Positions 8,366-18,120 are shown, counted from the stretch's first letter. The stretch: DNA of 64,000 nucleotides from Streptomyces sp. NBC_01788 (GCF_035917575.1 NZ_CP109090.1:4712001-4776000); one strand, 5' to 3'. Numbers and translations are program-made. Notes: generated by a model not told the origin, from the letters alone.

Positions 8366-9394
8366 ATGAAGCCGACGAAGACTGCAGGAACGCAGACCGC
8401 CACGCTCGCCGAGATCGCCCGCGAGGCCGGCGTGTCGGCTCCGACTGTTTCGAAGGTTCTCAACGGTCGTGCCGATGTCGCCCCGACCACCCGTTCCCGG
8501 GTCGAGGAACTGCTGCGGGCGCACGGCTACCGGCGCAGGCGGGCGGAGGCGACCCGCTCGCCGCTGATCGACGTGGTCTTCCACGAGCTGGAGAGCGCCT
8601 GGGCGATGGAGGTCATCCGGGGCGTGGAGAACGTGGCGCGGGACGCGGGGCTGAGCGTCGTGCTCTCCGAGAGCGCCGGCCGGCTCACTCCAGGGCGGAC
8701 CTGGGCCGACCAGGTCGCCGCCCGCCGGCCGCACGGCGTGGTCCTGGTGCTGTCCGGGCTCGACGAGTCCCAGCGGGCGCTGCTGACCAGCCGCTCCATC
8801 CCGTTCGTGGTGATGGACCCGGCCGGCGACCCGGGTGCCGACGTGCCCTCGATCGGCGCCACCAACTGGCAGGGCGGGCTGGCCGCCACCCGGCACCTGG
8901 TGGAGCTCGGGCACACCCGCATCGGTGCCATCAGCGGGCCCTCCCGGATGATGTGCAGCCGCGCCCGCGTCGACGGCTACCGGGCCGCGCTGGAGACGGC
9001 CGGACTGCCGGTGGACCCGTCGCTGATCGTGACCGGCGACTTCCACCACGAGGCCGGCTACCGGCTCGGTCTGAAGCTGCTGCGCCGCGAGGACCGGCCG
9101 ACCGCCGTCTTCGCGGGCAACGACCTCCAGGCGCTCGGCGTGTACGAGGCGGCGCGCGAACTGGGCCTGCGCGTCCCGGAGGACCTGAGCGTGGTCGGCT
9201 TCGACGACCTGCCGGTGGCGCGCTGGGTCGGGCCGCCGCTGACGACCGTGCGCCAGCCGCTGACGGAGATGGCCGAGGCGGCGGCGAAGCTGGTCCTCGA
9301 CCTCGGGCGCGAGGAGGACGCGCCGGCGGCGACCCGGGTGGAGCTGGCCACGAGTCTGGTGGTGCGCAGCAGCACGGCGGCGCCCGCGAAGTGA
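8366..9394 (+). CDS. bxlR: LacI-family repressor, BxlR-type
   Basis: 342-residue transcription regulator. The N-terminal LacI helix-turn-helix reads TLAEIAREAGVSAPTVSKVL (residues about 11-30), followed by the hinge helix region LLRAHGYR. A periplasmic-binding-protein-like effector domain follows, with GHTRIGAISGP and FAGNDLQALGVYEAARELGL near its end. It is divergent from bxlEFGA with CGAA/TTCG operators between them, so it most likely represses the operon, and perhaps itself, until xylobiose or a related sugar binds. ATG 8366 is chosen because a -10 box places the transcript start on or beside it. Confidence 0.87.
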   Translation: MKPTKTAGTQTATLAEIAREAGVSAPTVSKVLNGRADVAPTTRSRVEELLRAHGYRRRRAEATRSPLIDVVFHELESAWAMEVIRGVENVARDAGLSVVLSESAGRLTPGRTWADQVAARRPHGVVLVLSGLDESQRALLTSRSIPFVVMDPAGDPGADVPSIGATNWQGGLAATRHLVELGHTRIGAISGPSRMMCSRARVDGYRAALETAGLPVDPSLIVTGDFHHEAGYRLGLKLLRREDRPTAVFAGNDLQALGVYEAARELGLRVPEDLSVVGFDDLPVARWVGPPLTTVRQPLTEMAEAAAKLVLDLGREEDAPAATRVELATSLVVRSSTAAPAK

Positions 9395-9488
9395 AGCCCA
9401 AGTGCCCATAGGTTCGGGGAAGATGAGATTTTCCGAAGAAATCGGTCATGGGCGCCTCCCCCTGTCGGGTCCCGCGTGAGTCGGACGT

Positions 9489-10586
9489 ATGTTCCTCCCC
9501 GTGAGGGGACACAACAGGGGACATGACAGCGACCGGGGCGACACCGACGGCGACAGCGGGAGCTGGGACGCGGGCGGAGAATCCGGCCGGCGGTCACGGG
9601 CCCTGAAGGCCGTGGGACTCGGTCTGACGGGCGTCCTGATGCTGGGCGTCGCGGCGGCGGGCCTCGCGTACTGGCACCTGAACCAGAACATCAAGGGCGT
9701 CGACATCAACAGCGCGCTCGGGGACGACCGCCCGCCCAGACCGCTCAGCGCGCCGTCGGCCAACACGGCCGATCTGCCCAGCGGGGCCCTCAACATCCTG
9801 GTCCTCGGCTCGGACTCGCGCAGCGGCGCGCAGAACAAGGAACTCGGCGGCGGCGACAGCGAGGGCGCCCGCTCCGACACCGCGATGATCGTGCACATCG
9901 ACGCGGGCCGGACCTCGGCGACCGTGGTGAGCATCCCGCGCGACACGCTGGTGACCCGCCCGTCCTGCCCGCTGGAGTCCGGTGGTTCCACGGCGGTGGC
10001 CCACTACGCCATGTTCAACAGCGCGTACTCGGTGGGCGGTCCGGTGTGCGCGGTCAAGACGGCCGAGATGCTCACCGGCATCCGCATGGACCACTACGTC
10101 GAGATCGACTTCTCCGGCTTCGCGAAGCTGGTGGACGCGATGGGCGGGGTCACCGTCACCACCGAGCTGGACATCGACGACGACAAGAGCCATCTGCGCC
10201 TGAAGGCCGGCACCCACCATCTGGACGGCACCGACGCCCTCGCCCTGGCCCGCACCCGGTACGGCGTGGGCGACGGCAGCGACCTGGGCCGCATAGGCCT
10301 CCAGCAGACGCTGGTCAAGGCGCTGCTGGAGCAGATGTCCGACTCCGGCCTGCTGAACGACCCCGCCGGGCTCTACCGGGTCGCCGACGCGGTGACCGGC
10401 AGCCTGACCACCGACACCGGCCTCGACTCGCTGGGCGAGCTGACGACCCTCGGCGAGAGCCTGCGGGGCCTGTCGGCGCAGAACGTGAAGACGGTGACCA
10501 TGCCGGTGGTGACGGCCCCGTGGAACCCCAACCGGGTGGTGGCGCAGGAACCGGACGCGGCCGACCTGTGGACGTCGCTGCGGTGA
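9489..10586 (+). CDS. LytR-CpsA-Psr (LCP) family cell-wall glycopolymer ligase
   Basis: 365-residue membrane-anchored LCP protein. A short Asp/Gly-rich cytoplasmic tail is followed by one membrane helix (about 37-57, LTGVLMLGVAAAGLAYW) and an extracellular LCP domain. The domain has ILVLGSDSRSG, RSDTAMIVHID, VVSIPRDTLV, MDHYVEIDFSGF, GTDALALARTRY and DLGRIGLQQ, including the Arg and Asp residues that bind the polyprenyl pyrophosphate. Such enzymes attach teichoic-acid-like polymers or arabinogalactan to peptidoglycan. ATG 9489 is used, and an in-frame GTG at 9501 is possible. An 11-base motif TCCGAAGAAAT lies upstream and recurs after the gene. Confidence 0.9.
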   Translation: MFLPVRGHNRGHDSDRGDTDGDSGSWDAGGESGRRSRALKAVGLGLTGVLMLGVAAAGLAYWHLNQNIKGVDINSALGDDRPPRPLSAPSANTADLPSGALNILVLGSDSRSGAQNKELGGGDSEGARSDTAMIVHIDAGRTSATVVSIPRDTLVTRPSCPLESGGSTAVAHYAMFNSAYSVGGPVCAVKTAEMLTGIRMDHYVEIDFSGFAKLVDAMGGVTVTTELDIDDDKSHLRLKAGTHHLDGTDALALARTRYGVGDGSDLGRIGLQQTLVKALLEQMSDSGLLNDPAGLYRVADAVTGSLTTDTGLDSLGELTTLGESLRGLSAQNVKTVTMPVVTAPWNPNRVVAQEPDAADLWTSLR

Positions 10587-10659
10587 CCTTTGTCCACGGA
10601 CCCCTCTGACCTGCTGAAACGCCCTTCGGGAAAAATCTCCGAAGAAATTCCGGGGAGTG

Positions 10660-10686
10660 TGTCGATTCCGCCGTCCCCTGTTCGAC
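10660..10686 (+). promoter_or_regulatory. Candidate ECF42 autoregulated promoter
   Basis: TGTCGA at 10660-10665, 17 bp, then CGAC at 10683-10686, about 53 bases before the DGPF gene. From memory, the published ECF42 target motif has TGTCGA at -35 and a CGA-type -10, so this fits the sigma factor encoded two genes downstream. The motif and its spacing are read directly; its use is inferred. Confidence 0.6.
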
Positions 10687-10738
10687 GTACGGGGTGAGAG
10701 GCGGGGAGAGGCCCCGCCGGCCGGCCGAGGAGTCACCG

Positions 10739-11095
10739 ATGCCGCGTTACCTGTCGCTTGTGAAGATCGACGAGAGCACCGTGCCCGCCGAGGGGCCCAG
10801 CCCCGAGCTGATGCAGCGGATGGGGGAACTGATCGAGGAGGTCACCAAGGCGGGAGTGATGCTGGACACCGCCGGGCTGATGCCGTCCGCGCAGGGCACC
10901 AGGGTGCACTGGGAGGGCGGGCGGATCTCCGTCACCGACGGGCCCTTCACGGAGTCGAAGGAGGTCGTCGGCGGCTACGCGTTCATGCAGTGCAAGGACA
11001 TGGCGGAGGCCGTCGAGTGGACCAAGCGGTTCCTCAAGGTGCACGAGGAGTTCTGGACGGTGACGTGCGAGGTGCGCGAGATCGCCGAGGGCTGA
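10739..11095 (+). CDS. DGPF/YCII-related protein linked to ECF42 sigma factor
   Basis: 118-residue YCII-superfamily protein with the diagnostic TDGPF motif (about residues 65-69, SVTDGPFTESKEVVGGY). These small ferredoxin-like-fold proteins are the genomic partners and targets of ECF42 sigma factors, but their biochemical role is unknown. ATG 10739 is followed by MPRYLSLVKIDE, the usual family start. An AGGAG at 10728-10732 supplies a ribosome binding site. The gene is 44 bases ahead of the sigma gene and probably co-transcribed from the TGTCGA promoter. Confidence 0.88.
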   Translation: MPRYLSLVKIDESTVPAEGPSPELMQRMGELIEEVTKAGVMLDTAGLMPSAQGTRVHWEGGRISVTDGPFTESKEVVGGYAFMQCKDMAEAVEWTKRFLKVHEEFWTVTCEVREIAEG

Positions 11096-11139
11096 GTGCT
11101 CCTTGGCCCAGGGCCGCCGGGGGTGTTCGATGGTGGGTT

Positions 11140-12411
11140 GTGGAACAGCAGCACGCCCGGCCCACCGAACCCCCCGGCGCCCTGGAGGAAGACCTCGAGA
11201 CCGTCTTCCGGCTGGAGTCGCCTCGGGTCGTCGCGGCCGTCGCCCGGATAGTGCGGGACATCGGCATCGCCGAGGAGCTGACGCAGGACGCCCTGGTCGC
11301 CGCGCTGGAGCAGTGGCCCCGGGACGGGTTGCCGGGAAACCCCGGCGCCTGGCTGATGACCACCGCCCGGCGCCGGGCCGTCGACCTGGTGCGCCGCCGG
11401 GAGCGGTACGCGCACAAGCTCCAGGAGATCGGCCGGAACCTGGAGGCGGTCCCGCCGCCCGAAGAGCCCTCGGCCCCGGACGACATCGACGACGACCTGC
11501 TGCGCCTGGTCTTCACCACCTGCCACCCCGTGCTGTCCGCCGAGGCGCGCACCGCCCTCACCCTGCGGCTGCTCGGCGGCCTGACGACGGCCGAGATCGC
11601 CCGCGCCTTCCTCGTGCCCGAGTCGACGGTCGCCCAGCGGATCGTGCGCGCCAAACGCCTCCTGGCCCAGCGGAACGTCGCCTTCGAGGTGCCGTACGGC
11701 CCCGAGCGCGAGGCCCGGCTCGGCTCGGTCCTCGGCGTCATCTACCTGATCTTCAACGAGGGGTACGCCGCGACGGCCGGCGACGACTGGCTGCGCCCGG
11801 GGCTGTGCGAGGACGCGCTGCGCCTGGCCCGGCTGCTGGCCGGCCTGATGCCGAAGGAACCTGAGGCGCACGCCCTGGTGGCCCTCCTGGAGTTCCAGGC
11901 CTCCCGCGCCGCCGCCCGCACCGGTCCGCACGGCGAACCGGTGCTGCTCAAGGACCAGGACCGCCGCCGCTGGAACCGCATGCTCATCGCCCGTGGTGTC
12001 GCCGCGCTGGCCCGCGCCGACACCACCGGGGCCCCCGGTCCGTACGCCCTGCAGGCTGCCATCGCCGCCTGCCACGCGCGCGCGTACACCTATGAGGAGA
12101 CCGACTGGCCCGCCATCGTCACCCTGTACTCCCTCCTGGCCGCCCGGTCCCCTTCCCCCGTCGTGGAGCTGAACCGCGCGGTCGCCGTTTCGATGGCAGA
12201 GGGACCGGCCCCGGCCCTGGAGATCGTCGACGCCCTGGCCGCCGAGCCCGCCCTGCGCGCCTACCACCTGCTGCCCAGCGTCCGCGCGGACCTGCTGGCC
12301 CGTCTCGGACGCACGGCGGAGGCGCGCGCCGAGTTCGAACGGGCGGCGTCCCTGGCCCGCAACGAGCGGGAGCGGGAACTGCTGTTGAGGCGGGCCGCCG
12401 AGAACGGCTGA
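11140..12411 (+). CDS. ECF42-type RNA polymerase sigma factor with C-terminal extension
   Basis: 423-residue extracytoplasmic-function sigma factor. The sigma2 region (about 20-90) contains ELTQDALVAALEQWP and AWLMTTARRRAVDLVRR. Sigma4 (about 130-190) contains RTALTLRLLGGLTTAEIARAFLVPESTVAQRIVRAKR. A long C-terminal extension of about 220 residues follows (YLIFNEGYAAT, VALLEFQASRAAAR, LYSLLAARSPSPVVELNRAVA), a TPR-like helical region typical of ECF42. No anti-sigma gene is nearby, and in this group the extension is thought to be needed for activity. GTG 11140 is selected because it directly precedes EQQHARPTEPPG; the upstream open frame overlays the DGPF gene. Confidence 0.88.
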   Translation: MEQQHARPTEPPGALEEDLETVFRLESPRVVAAVARIVRDIGIAEELTQDALVAALEQWPRDGLPGNPGAWLMTTARRRAVDLVRRRERYAHKLQEIGRNLEAVPPPEEPSAPDDIDDDLLRLVFTTCHPVLSAEARTALTLRLLGGLTTAEIARAFLVPESTVAQRIVRAKRLLAQRNVAFEVPYGPEREARLGSVLGVIYLIFNEGYAATAGDDWLRPGLCEDALRLARLLAGLMPKEPEAHALVALLEFQASRAAARTGPHGEPVLLKDQDRRRWNRMLIARGVAALARADTTGAPGPYALQAAIAACHARAYTYEETDWPAIVTLYSLLAARSPSPVVELNRAVAVSMAEGPAPALEIVDALAAEPALRAYHLLPSVRADLLARLGRTAEARAEFERAASLARNERERELLLRRAAENG

Positions 12412-12449
12412 GGGAGCCCCGGCGGGGTGGTCGCCGCCTCCCGCGGGCG

Positions 12450-13640
12450 TCAGGCCGCCGGGTGGCCGATCAGCATGGCAGGGGCCCCCGCGACGCGGGT
12501 GAGGAACACCGTCGCCGCGTTCTTCCCGTGCGGCTTCGGAAGGACCTTCCTGCGCAGTTCCTCGGGCTCCACCGCCGAGCCCCGCTTCTTCACGGTCAGC
12601 GTGCCCACCTCGCGCTCCCGCAGCAGCGCCTTGAGCTTCTTGACGTTGAAGGGCAGCCGGTCGGTGATCTCGTAGGCGGTGGCGTACGGGGTGGGGCGGA
12701 GCTCGTCGGCGGTCACGTACGCGATGGTCGCGTCGATCAGGCCGCCGTCGAGCTCCTGGGCGACCTCGGCGACCAGGTGGGCGCGGATGACGGCGCCGTC
12801 GGGCTCGTACAGGTAGCGGCCCGGGGTGCGGACCGCGGGGTCGGGCAGGCCGCGGCCGCGCAGGGTGCGCGGGCCGGGCAGCAGGGTGGCCCTGATCAGG
12901 CCCGGCTCGGTGCCGAACCACAGCACCGCCTCCTTCACGTCCCCGCCGTCGGAGATCCATTCGGCCTCGGCCTGCGGCGGGACCAGCTCGTGCGGGATGC
13001 CGGGGGCGATCTTCAGGGCCGCGCGGGGCGCCCGGAGCGCGGCGCCGACGGCCCAGGACAGCGGCGGCGAGTACGCCTCCGGGTCGAAGATGCGCGCGCC
13101 CCTTCCTCCTGCCGCTCTGCGGGCCGGATCCACGAACACCGCGTCGTACGAGGCCGTGTCGACCTCCGTGACGTCCGCCTCCCGCACCTCGATCAGGTCC
13201 GCCACCCCGAGCGCCTCGGTGTTCGCGCGGGCCGCGGCGGCGGTCAGCGGGTCCCGGTCCACGGCGAGGACCCGGATCCCGGCGCGGGCGAGGGCGATCG
13301 CGTCGCCGCCGATCCCGCAGCACAGGTCCGCGACCGAGGTCACCCCCGACTCCCGCAGCCGGGCCGCCCGGTGGGCCGCCACGCTCGCCCGCGTCGACTG
13401 CTCCACGCCGTTCGGCGTGAAGAACATCCGGCCCGCGTCCTCGGCCCCGAACTTCGCGGCCGCCCGCTGCCGCAGCCGGGCCTGGCCGAGCGCCGCCGAC
13501 ACCAGTTCGGCGGGGTGCTCACGGCGCAGCCGGGTGGCGACGGCGAGTTCGTCGGCGGGTTCGGTGCCGCGCACCTCGTCGAGGAGGGCGCGGCCCTCGG
13601 GGGTGAGCAGCGAGGCGAAGGCGTGGAGGTGGTCGTTCAC
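12450..13640 (-). CDS. Class I SAM-dependent methyltransferase with THUMP-like C-terminus
   Basis: 396-residue cytoplasmic protein. A Rossmann methyltransferase core lies around residues 100-200, with SVADLCCGIGGDAIALARAG (SAM-binding motif I), VLAVDRDPLTAAAARAN (motif II) and AVFVDPARR (motif IV-like). The C-terminal third (PYATAYEITDRLPFNVKKLKALLRE, GTLTVKKRG) resembles the THUMP-like domain of an actinobacterial family often annotated as a methyltransferase of unknown RNA substrate. GTG 13640 is chosen; the frame stays open further upstream through the intergenic region. It converges on the ECF42 gene. Confidence 0.8.
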   Translation of the reverse strand: MNDHLHAFASLLTPEGRALLDEVRGTEPADELAVATRLRREHPAELVSAALGQARLRQRAAAKFGAEDAGRMFFTPNGVEQSTRASVAAHRAARLRESGVTSVADLCCGIGGDAIALARAGIRVLAVDRDPLTAAAARANTEALGVADLIEVREADVTEVDTASYDAVFVDPARRAAGGRGARIFDPEAYSPPLSWAVGAALRAPRAALKIAPGIPHELVPPQAEAEWISDGGDVKEAVLWFGTEPGLIRATLLPGPRTLRGRGLPDPAVRTPGRYLYEPDGAVIRAHLVAEVAQELDGGLIDATIAYVTADELRPTPYATAYEITDRLPFNVKKLKALLREREVGTLTVKKRGSAVEPEELRRKVLPKPHGKNAATVFLTRVAGAPAMLIGHPAA

Positions 13641-13779
13641 CGGCTCATTGTGGGCCAGTCGGTGGACGGTGTGCCTCCGGCCGCGGTGTCGCCCCGGCTT
13701 CTGGGCGGTGGGCCTGCGAGGATCCGGCGCCATGAGGCTTGTAGGACAAAACGATAAAAATAGTCCTGAAAGGTTCCTG

Positions 13780-14670
13780 ATGCGCGGGAACCGGATCCGC
13801 GGCGGGCTCGCGGTGCTCGCCGTCGCCACGCTCGCCTCCGGCTGCGCGGAGCCGGCGGCACAGGTGCGCCCGGCCCCCGGCCAGCCGCGCCACCAGGCGC
13901 CCGCCGCCCCCGCCCTCGGCTCCTACGCCGACCGCCTGCACTTCTCCTACGCGCAGCGGGCGGCCACCGCCAGGCGCTGGGGCCTGGAGCAGGTCCCGCT
14001 GCTCCCCCCGAAGCCGCCCACGAAGAAACTCAGGGCCACCGCCCGCGCCGGTTTCGAGGTGAACCACCAGGAGGACTGGAACCTGCCCCCGGTCTTCACC
14101 ACGGTCCCCACCAAGGACAAGGTCGTCTTCCTCACCATCGACGACGGAGCGGAGAAGGACCCGGAGTTCCTGCGGATGATGCGGGACCTGAAGATCCCGT
14201 ACACCGCCTTCCTCAGCGACTACCTGATCAAGGACGACTACGACTACTTCCGGAAGATGCAGGCCTTGGGGGTCACTCTCAACAACCACACGCTGCACCA
14301 CCCCTACCTGCCGGGCCTGTCCTACGAGGAGCAGCGCCGGGAGATCTGCGACACGCAGGACATCATGGAGAAGCAGTTCGGCAAGCGCCCGAGGATGATG
14401 CGCCCGCCCTACGGCAACTACAACCAGGACACCCTGCGCGCCGCCAAGTCCTGCGGCATCGAGTACGCGCCGATCTGGAACGAGGAGGTCTACGTCGACC
14501 ACTGGGAGTTCCGCGAGGACGACCAGCGCCTGCGCCCCGGCGACATCGTGCTCACCCACTTCCGCGGCCGGGGCGAGTGGAACGGCACCATGGCTGACGA
14601 CATGCGCCGGTTCCTGAAGAAGGTCACGGCCGACGGGTACGCGGTGGCCCGGCTGGAGGACTACCTGTGA
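13780..14670 (+). CDS. Polysaccharide deacetylase lipoprotein (NodB domain), copy 1
   Basis: 296-residue secreted lipoprotein. The signal MRGNRIRGGLAVLAVATL ends in the lipobox A-S-G-C at Cys21. The NodB domain carries VFLTIDDGAEKDPEF (two metal/catalytic Asp), NNHTLHHP (metal-binding H-x3-H), RPPYGNYN and DIVLTHFRG. The likely substrate is an N-acetylated cell-wall or extracellular polysaccharide such as peptidoglycan or chitin oligomers. ATG 13780 has GAAAGG about seven bases upstream. Its GTGA overlap with the next deacetylase shows a two-gene operon, apparently a tandem duplication. Confidence 0.87.
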   Translation: MRGNRIRGGLAVLAVATLASGCAEPAAQVRPAPGQPRHQAPAAPALGSYADRLHFSYAQRAATARRWGLEQVPLLPPKPPTKKLRATARAGFEVNHQEDWNLPPVFTTVPTKDKVVFLTIDDGAEKDPEFLRMMRDLKIPYTAFLSDYLIKDDYDYFRKMQALGVTLNNHTLHHPYLPGLSYEEQRREICDTQDIMEKQFGKRPRMMRPPYGNYNQDTLRAAKSCGIEYAPIWNEEVYVDHWEFREDDQRLRPGDIVLTHFRGRGEWNGTMADDMRRFLKKVTADGYAVARLEDYL

Positions 14671-15506
14671 GGCTGCGGCCCCTCAGGTCCCGGCACGTGG
14701 CGGTGGCCCTGCTCGCCGCCTCCCTGCTGGCCGGCTGCGCCACGTCCGTCGACCCCCTCGAACGGCTCGGCCGCAAGGCGGCACAGGGCGTACGGTCGCC
14801 GAGCCCGGCGGCGGCCGACCAGGCCTACCGGCGCTGGGGCCTCAGGGCGCCGCTGCCCGCACCGCCGAAGCCGCCGGCCCGTCCGGCGCGCCGCGCCGGC
14901 GCCGCCCCGTCCGCCGGCCTGCCCGAGGTCGTGGACCGGATCGCCACCTCCGACCCGGTCGTCTTCCTCACCTACGACGACGGCGCGGAGAAGGATCCGC
15001 GGTTCGTCGACATGGTCCGTGAACTGCGGCTGCCGGTCAGCATGTTCCTCACGGACAGTGTCGTCGGACCGGGGTACGGGCACTTCGCGCACCTGATGTC
15101 GGTCGGCGCGGACCTCCAGAACCACACCCTGGACCACCCCTCGCTGCGCGGACTGCCCTACGCGGGCCAGCGCGCCGAGATCTGCGGCCAGCGGGACAAG
15201 ATCCGCTCCCGCTTCGGCGTCACCCCCCGCCTCTTCCGCCCGCCCTACGGCAGATACGACACGACGACCCTGCGCGCCGCCGCCGACTGCGGGGTCTCGG
15301 CCGTCGTCCTGTGGCGCGCCGCCACGACCGACACCGGCCTGCGCTTCAGCCACGGCCATCACGAACTGCGCCCCGGCGACATCCTCCTCGTCGCCTCGGA
15401 CGACGACGACCTCGACGGCCCGCCCCTCCGCGACCGCACGACCCGCCTGCTCCGCACCATCCAGGAAAAGGGCCTGACGGTGGGACGGCTGCAGGACTAC
15501 CTCTGA
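14667..15506 (+). CDS. Polysaccharide deacetylase lipoprotein (NodB domain), copy 2
   Basis: 279-residue paralogue of the preceding gene. The signal is MRLRPLRSRHVAVALLAAS with lipobox L-A-G-C at Cys23. The catalytic pattern is conserved (VFLTYDDGAEKDPRF, QNHTLDHP, RPPYGRYDT, LRPGDILL). The linker between Cys and domain is shorter and Pro/Ala-rich. It is translated from a GTG overlapping the upstream stop. Compared with copy 1 it lacks the His in the last motif (LTHF becomes LVAS), so the two enzymes may differ in activity. That His usually helps catalysis in NodB-type enzymes, and its absence here is notable. Confidence 0.85.
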   Translation: MRLRPLRSRHVAVALLAASLLAGCATSVDPLERLGRKAAQGVRSPSPAAADQAYRRWGLRAPLPAPPKPPARPARRAGAAPSAGLPEVVDRIATSDPVVFLTYDDGAEKDPRFVDMVRELRLPVSMFLTDSVVGPGYGHFAHLMSVGADLQNHTLDHPSLRGLPYAGQRAEICGQRDKIRSRFGVTPRLFRPPYGRYDTTTLRAAADCGVSAVVLWRAATTDTGLRFSHGHHELRPGDILLVASDDDDLDGPPLRDRTTRLLRTIQEKGLTVGRLQDYL

Positions 15507-15566
15507 GGTTCGGCCTCAGGCAGCGCTGCCTCGGGGCTGAGCTTCCCGGCCGAGTCCGGCATCAAG

Positions 15567-15632
15567 CAGCCCGTCCGGCGTTCGAGGACGAGGCCGTTCA
15601 GGCCGATCCGGGGGTCCGGGGGCGAAGCCCCC
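15567..15632. repeat. Intergenic palindrome-type repeat, copy 2 (partial)
   Basis: Bases 15567-15606 match 2659-2698 with two differences (CAGCCCGTCCGGCG then GAGGACGAGGCCG and TTCAGGCCGA). The left palindrome arm is missing. A GGGGGC/GCCCCC hairpin with GAA loop (15618-15632) follows, also part of this repeat type. It sits after the deacetylase operon and probably acts in termination. Confidence 0.65.
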
Positions 15633-15712
15633 AGGGACGCCCACACACACCCACAGCACCTCGAACACACGTTCCCTGATGCGCCCCCACCCGCCGACGC
15701 GCCACGAGGCAA

Positions 15713-15739
15713 TTGGCACTCCGCTTGACCGAGTGCTAA
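15713..15739. promoter_or_regulatory. CIRCE operator 1 (HrcA binding site)
   Basis: TTGGCACTC, nine bases, GAGTGCTAA, an 8-of-9 match to the CIRCE inverted repeat bound by the heat-shock repressor HrcA. It contains the groES -35 box TTGACC (15725-15730). Confidence 0.93.
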
Positions 15740-15754
15740 TCGCGGTCATAGTCT
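15725..15754 (+). promoter_or_regulatory. groES-groEL1 promoter
   Basis: TTGACC at 15725-15730 and TAGTCT at 15749-15754 (18-bp spacer); CATAGT at 15747 is an alternative -10. The promoter is bracketed by two CIRCE elements, so HrcA would block polymerase at normal temperature. Confidence 0.75.
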
Positions 15755-15759
15755 CAGGT

Positions 15760-15786
15760 CTGGCACTCCCCCCTGGAGAGTGCCAA
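15760..15786. promoter_or_regulatory. CIRCE operator 2
   Basis: CTGGCACTC, nine bases, GAGTGCCAA. The right arm is perfect. It overlies the expected transcription start of groES. Confidence 0.92.
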
Positions 15787-15885
15787 CACAGCGACGGGCA
15801 GGTCCGGCACCCGCGACGACGGATCGACCTGGTCGCCACCTCAGACAGTTAACCCCGTGAGATCTCCGAAGGGGGAGGTCGGATC

Positions 15886-16194
15886 GTGACGACCGCCAGC
15901 ACCAAGGTTGCCATCAAGCCGCTCGAGGACCGCATCGTGGTCCAGCCGCTCGACGCCGAGCAGACCACGGCCTCTGGCCTGGTCATCCCGGACACCGCCA
16001 AGGAGAAGCCCCAGGAGGGCGTCGTCCTGGCCGTGGGCCCGGGCCGCTTCGAGGACGGCAACCGTCTTCCGCTCGACGTGAAGGTCGGCGACGTCGTGCT
16101 CTACAGCAAGTACGGCGGCACCGAGGTGAAGTACAACAACGAGGAGTACCTCGTCCTCTCGGCTCGCGACGTCCTCGCGATCATCGAGAAGTAG
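15886..16194 (+). CDS. groES: GroES co-chaperonin
   Basis: 102-residue Hsp10. It forms the heptameric lid of GroEL and assists ATP-dependent protein folding in the cytoplasm. The family signature is clear: [19 protein letters not shown], the mobile loop ASGLVIPD, then [13 protein letters not shown] and [19 protein letters not shown] 15886 has a GAAGGGGGAGG-type binding site upstream. The gene is 130 bases ahead of groEL1 and controlled by the double CIRCE promoter. Confidence 0.98.
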   Translation: MTTASTKVAIKPLEDRIVVQPLDAEQTTASGLVIPDTAKEKPQEGVVLAVGPGRFEDGNRLPLDVKVGDVVLYSKYGGTEVKYNNEEYLVLSARDVLAIIEK

Positions 16195-16264
16195 TTCACC
16201 CGCTTCTTAACGAAGCCGAAGCAATTCTGCTTGAGCTGCGCCCCTGGCCCCCCGCGACCGATAA

Positions 16265-17950
<1,686 letters not shown>

Positions 17951-17975
17951 GCGCTCCGCTGAACTGAGCCGAACC

Positions 17976-18015
17976 ACCGGTGCCCGGCACCCCTTCGGGG
18001 GCGCCGGGCACCGGT
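17976..18015 (+). terminator. Terminator of groES-groEL1
   Basis: A perfect 13-bp stem (17976-17988 with 18003-18015) enclosing a second CCCC-TTC-GGGG stem. It lacks a T-run, as is common in streptomycete terminators. Confidence 0.8.
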
Positions 18016-18054
18016 CGTTGCCGCTCGCCGGGGAAGCATGATCCTGTCCGACTG

Positions 18055-18098
18055 GTACCAGGAACTCGTACCGGTCGAGTGGTACGGTTCTCCCGTAC
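18055..18098. promoter_or_regulatory. Phased GTAC repeat array, likely YefM-YoeB operator
   Basis: Four GTAC cores lie at 18055, 18068, 18082 and 18095, spaced 13, 14 and 13 bases, just upstream of the antitoxin gene. YefM-YoeB of other bacteria autorepress through TGTACA-type inverted sites, so this is the probable autoregulatory operator. The promoter itself is not clear. Confidence 0.6.
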
Positions 18099-18120
18099 GA
18101 GTCCCGTGGAGGAGGCGCCC

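Noticed and set aside
12826..13779. Upstream extension of the deacetylase frame to 12826
   Set aside because: The open frame only overlays the methyltransferase gene on the other strand; the signal peptide starts at 13780.
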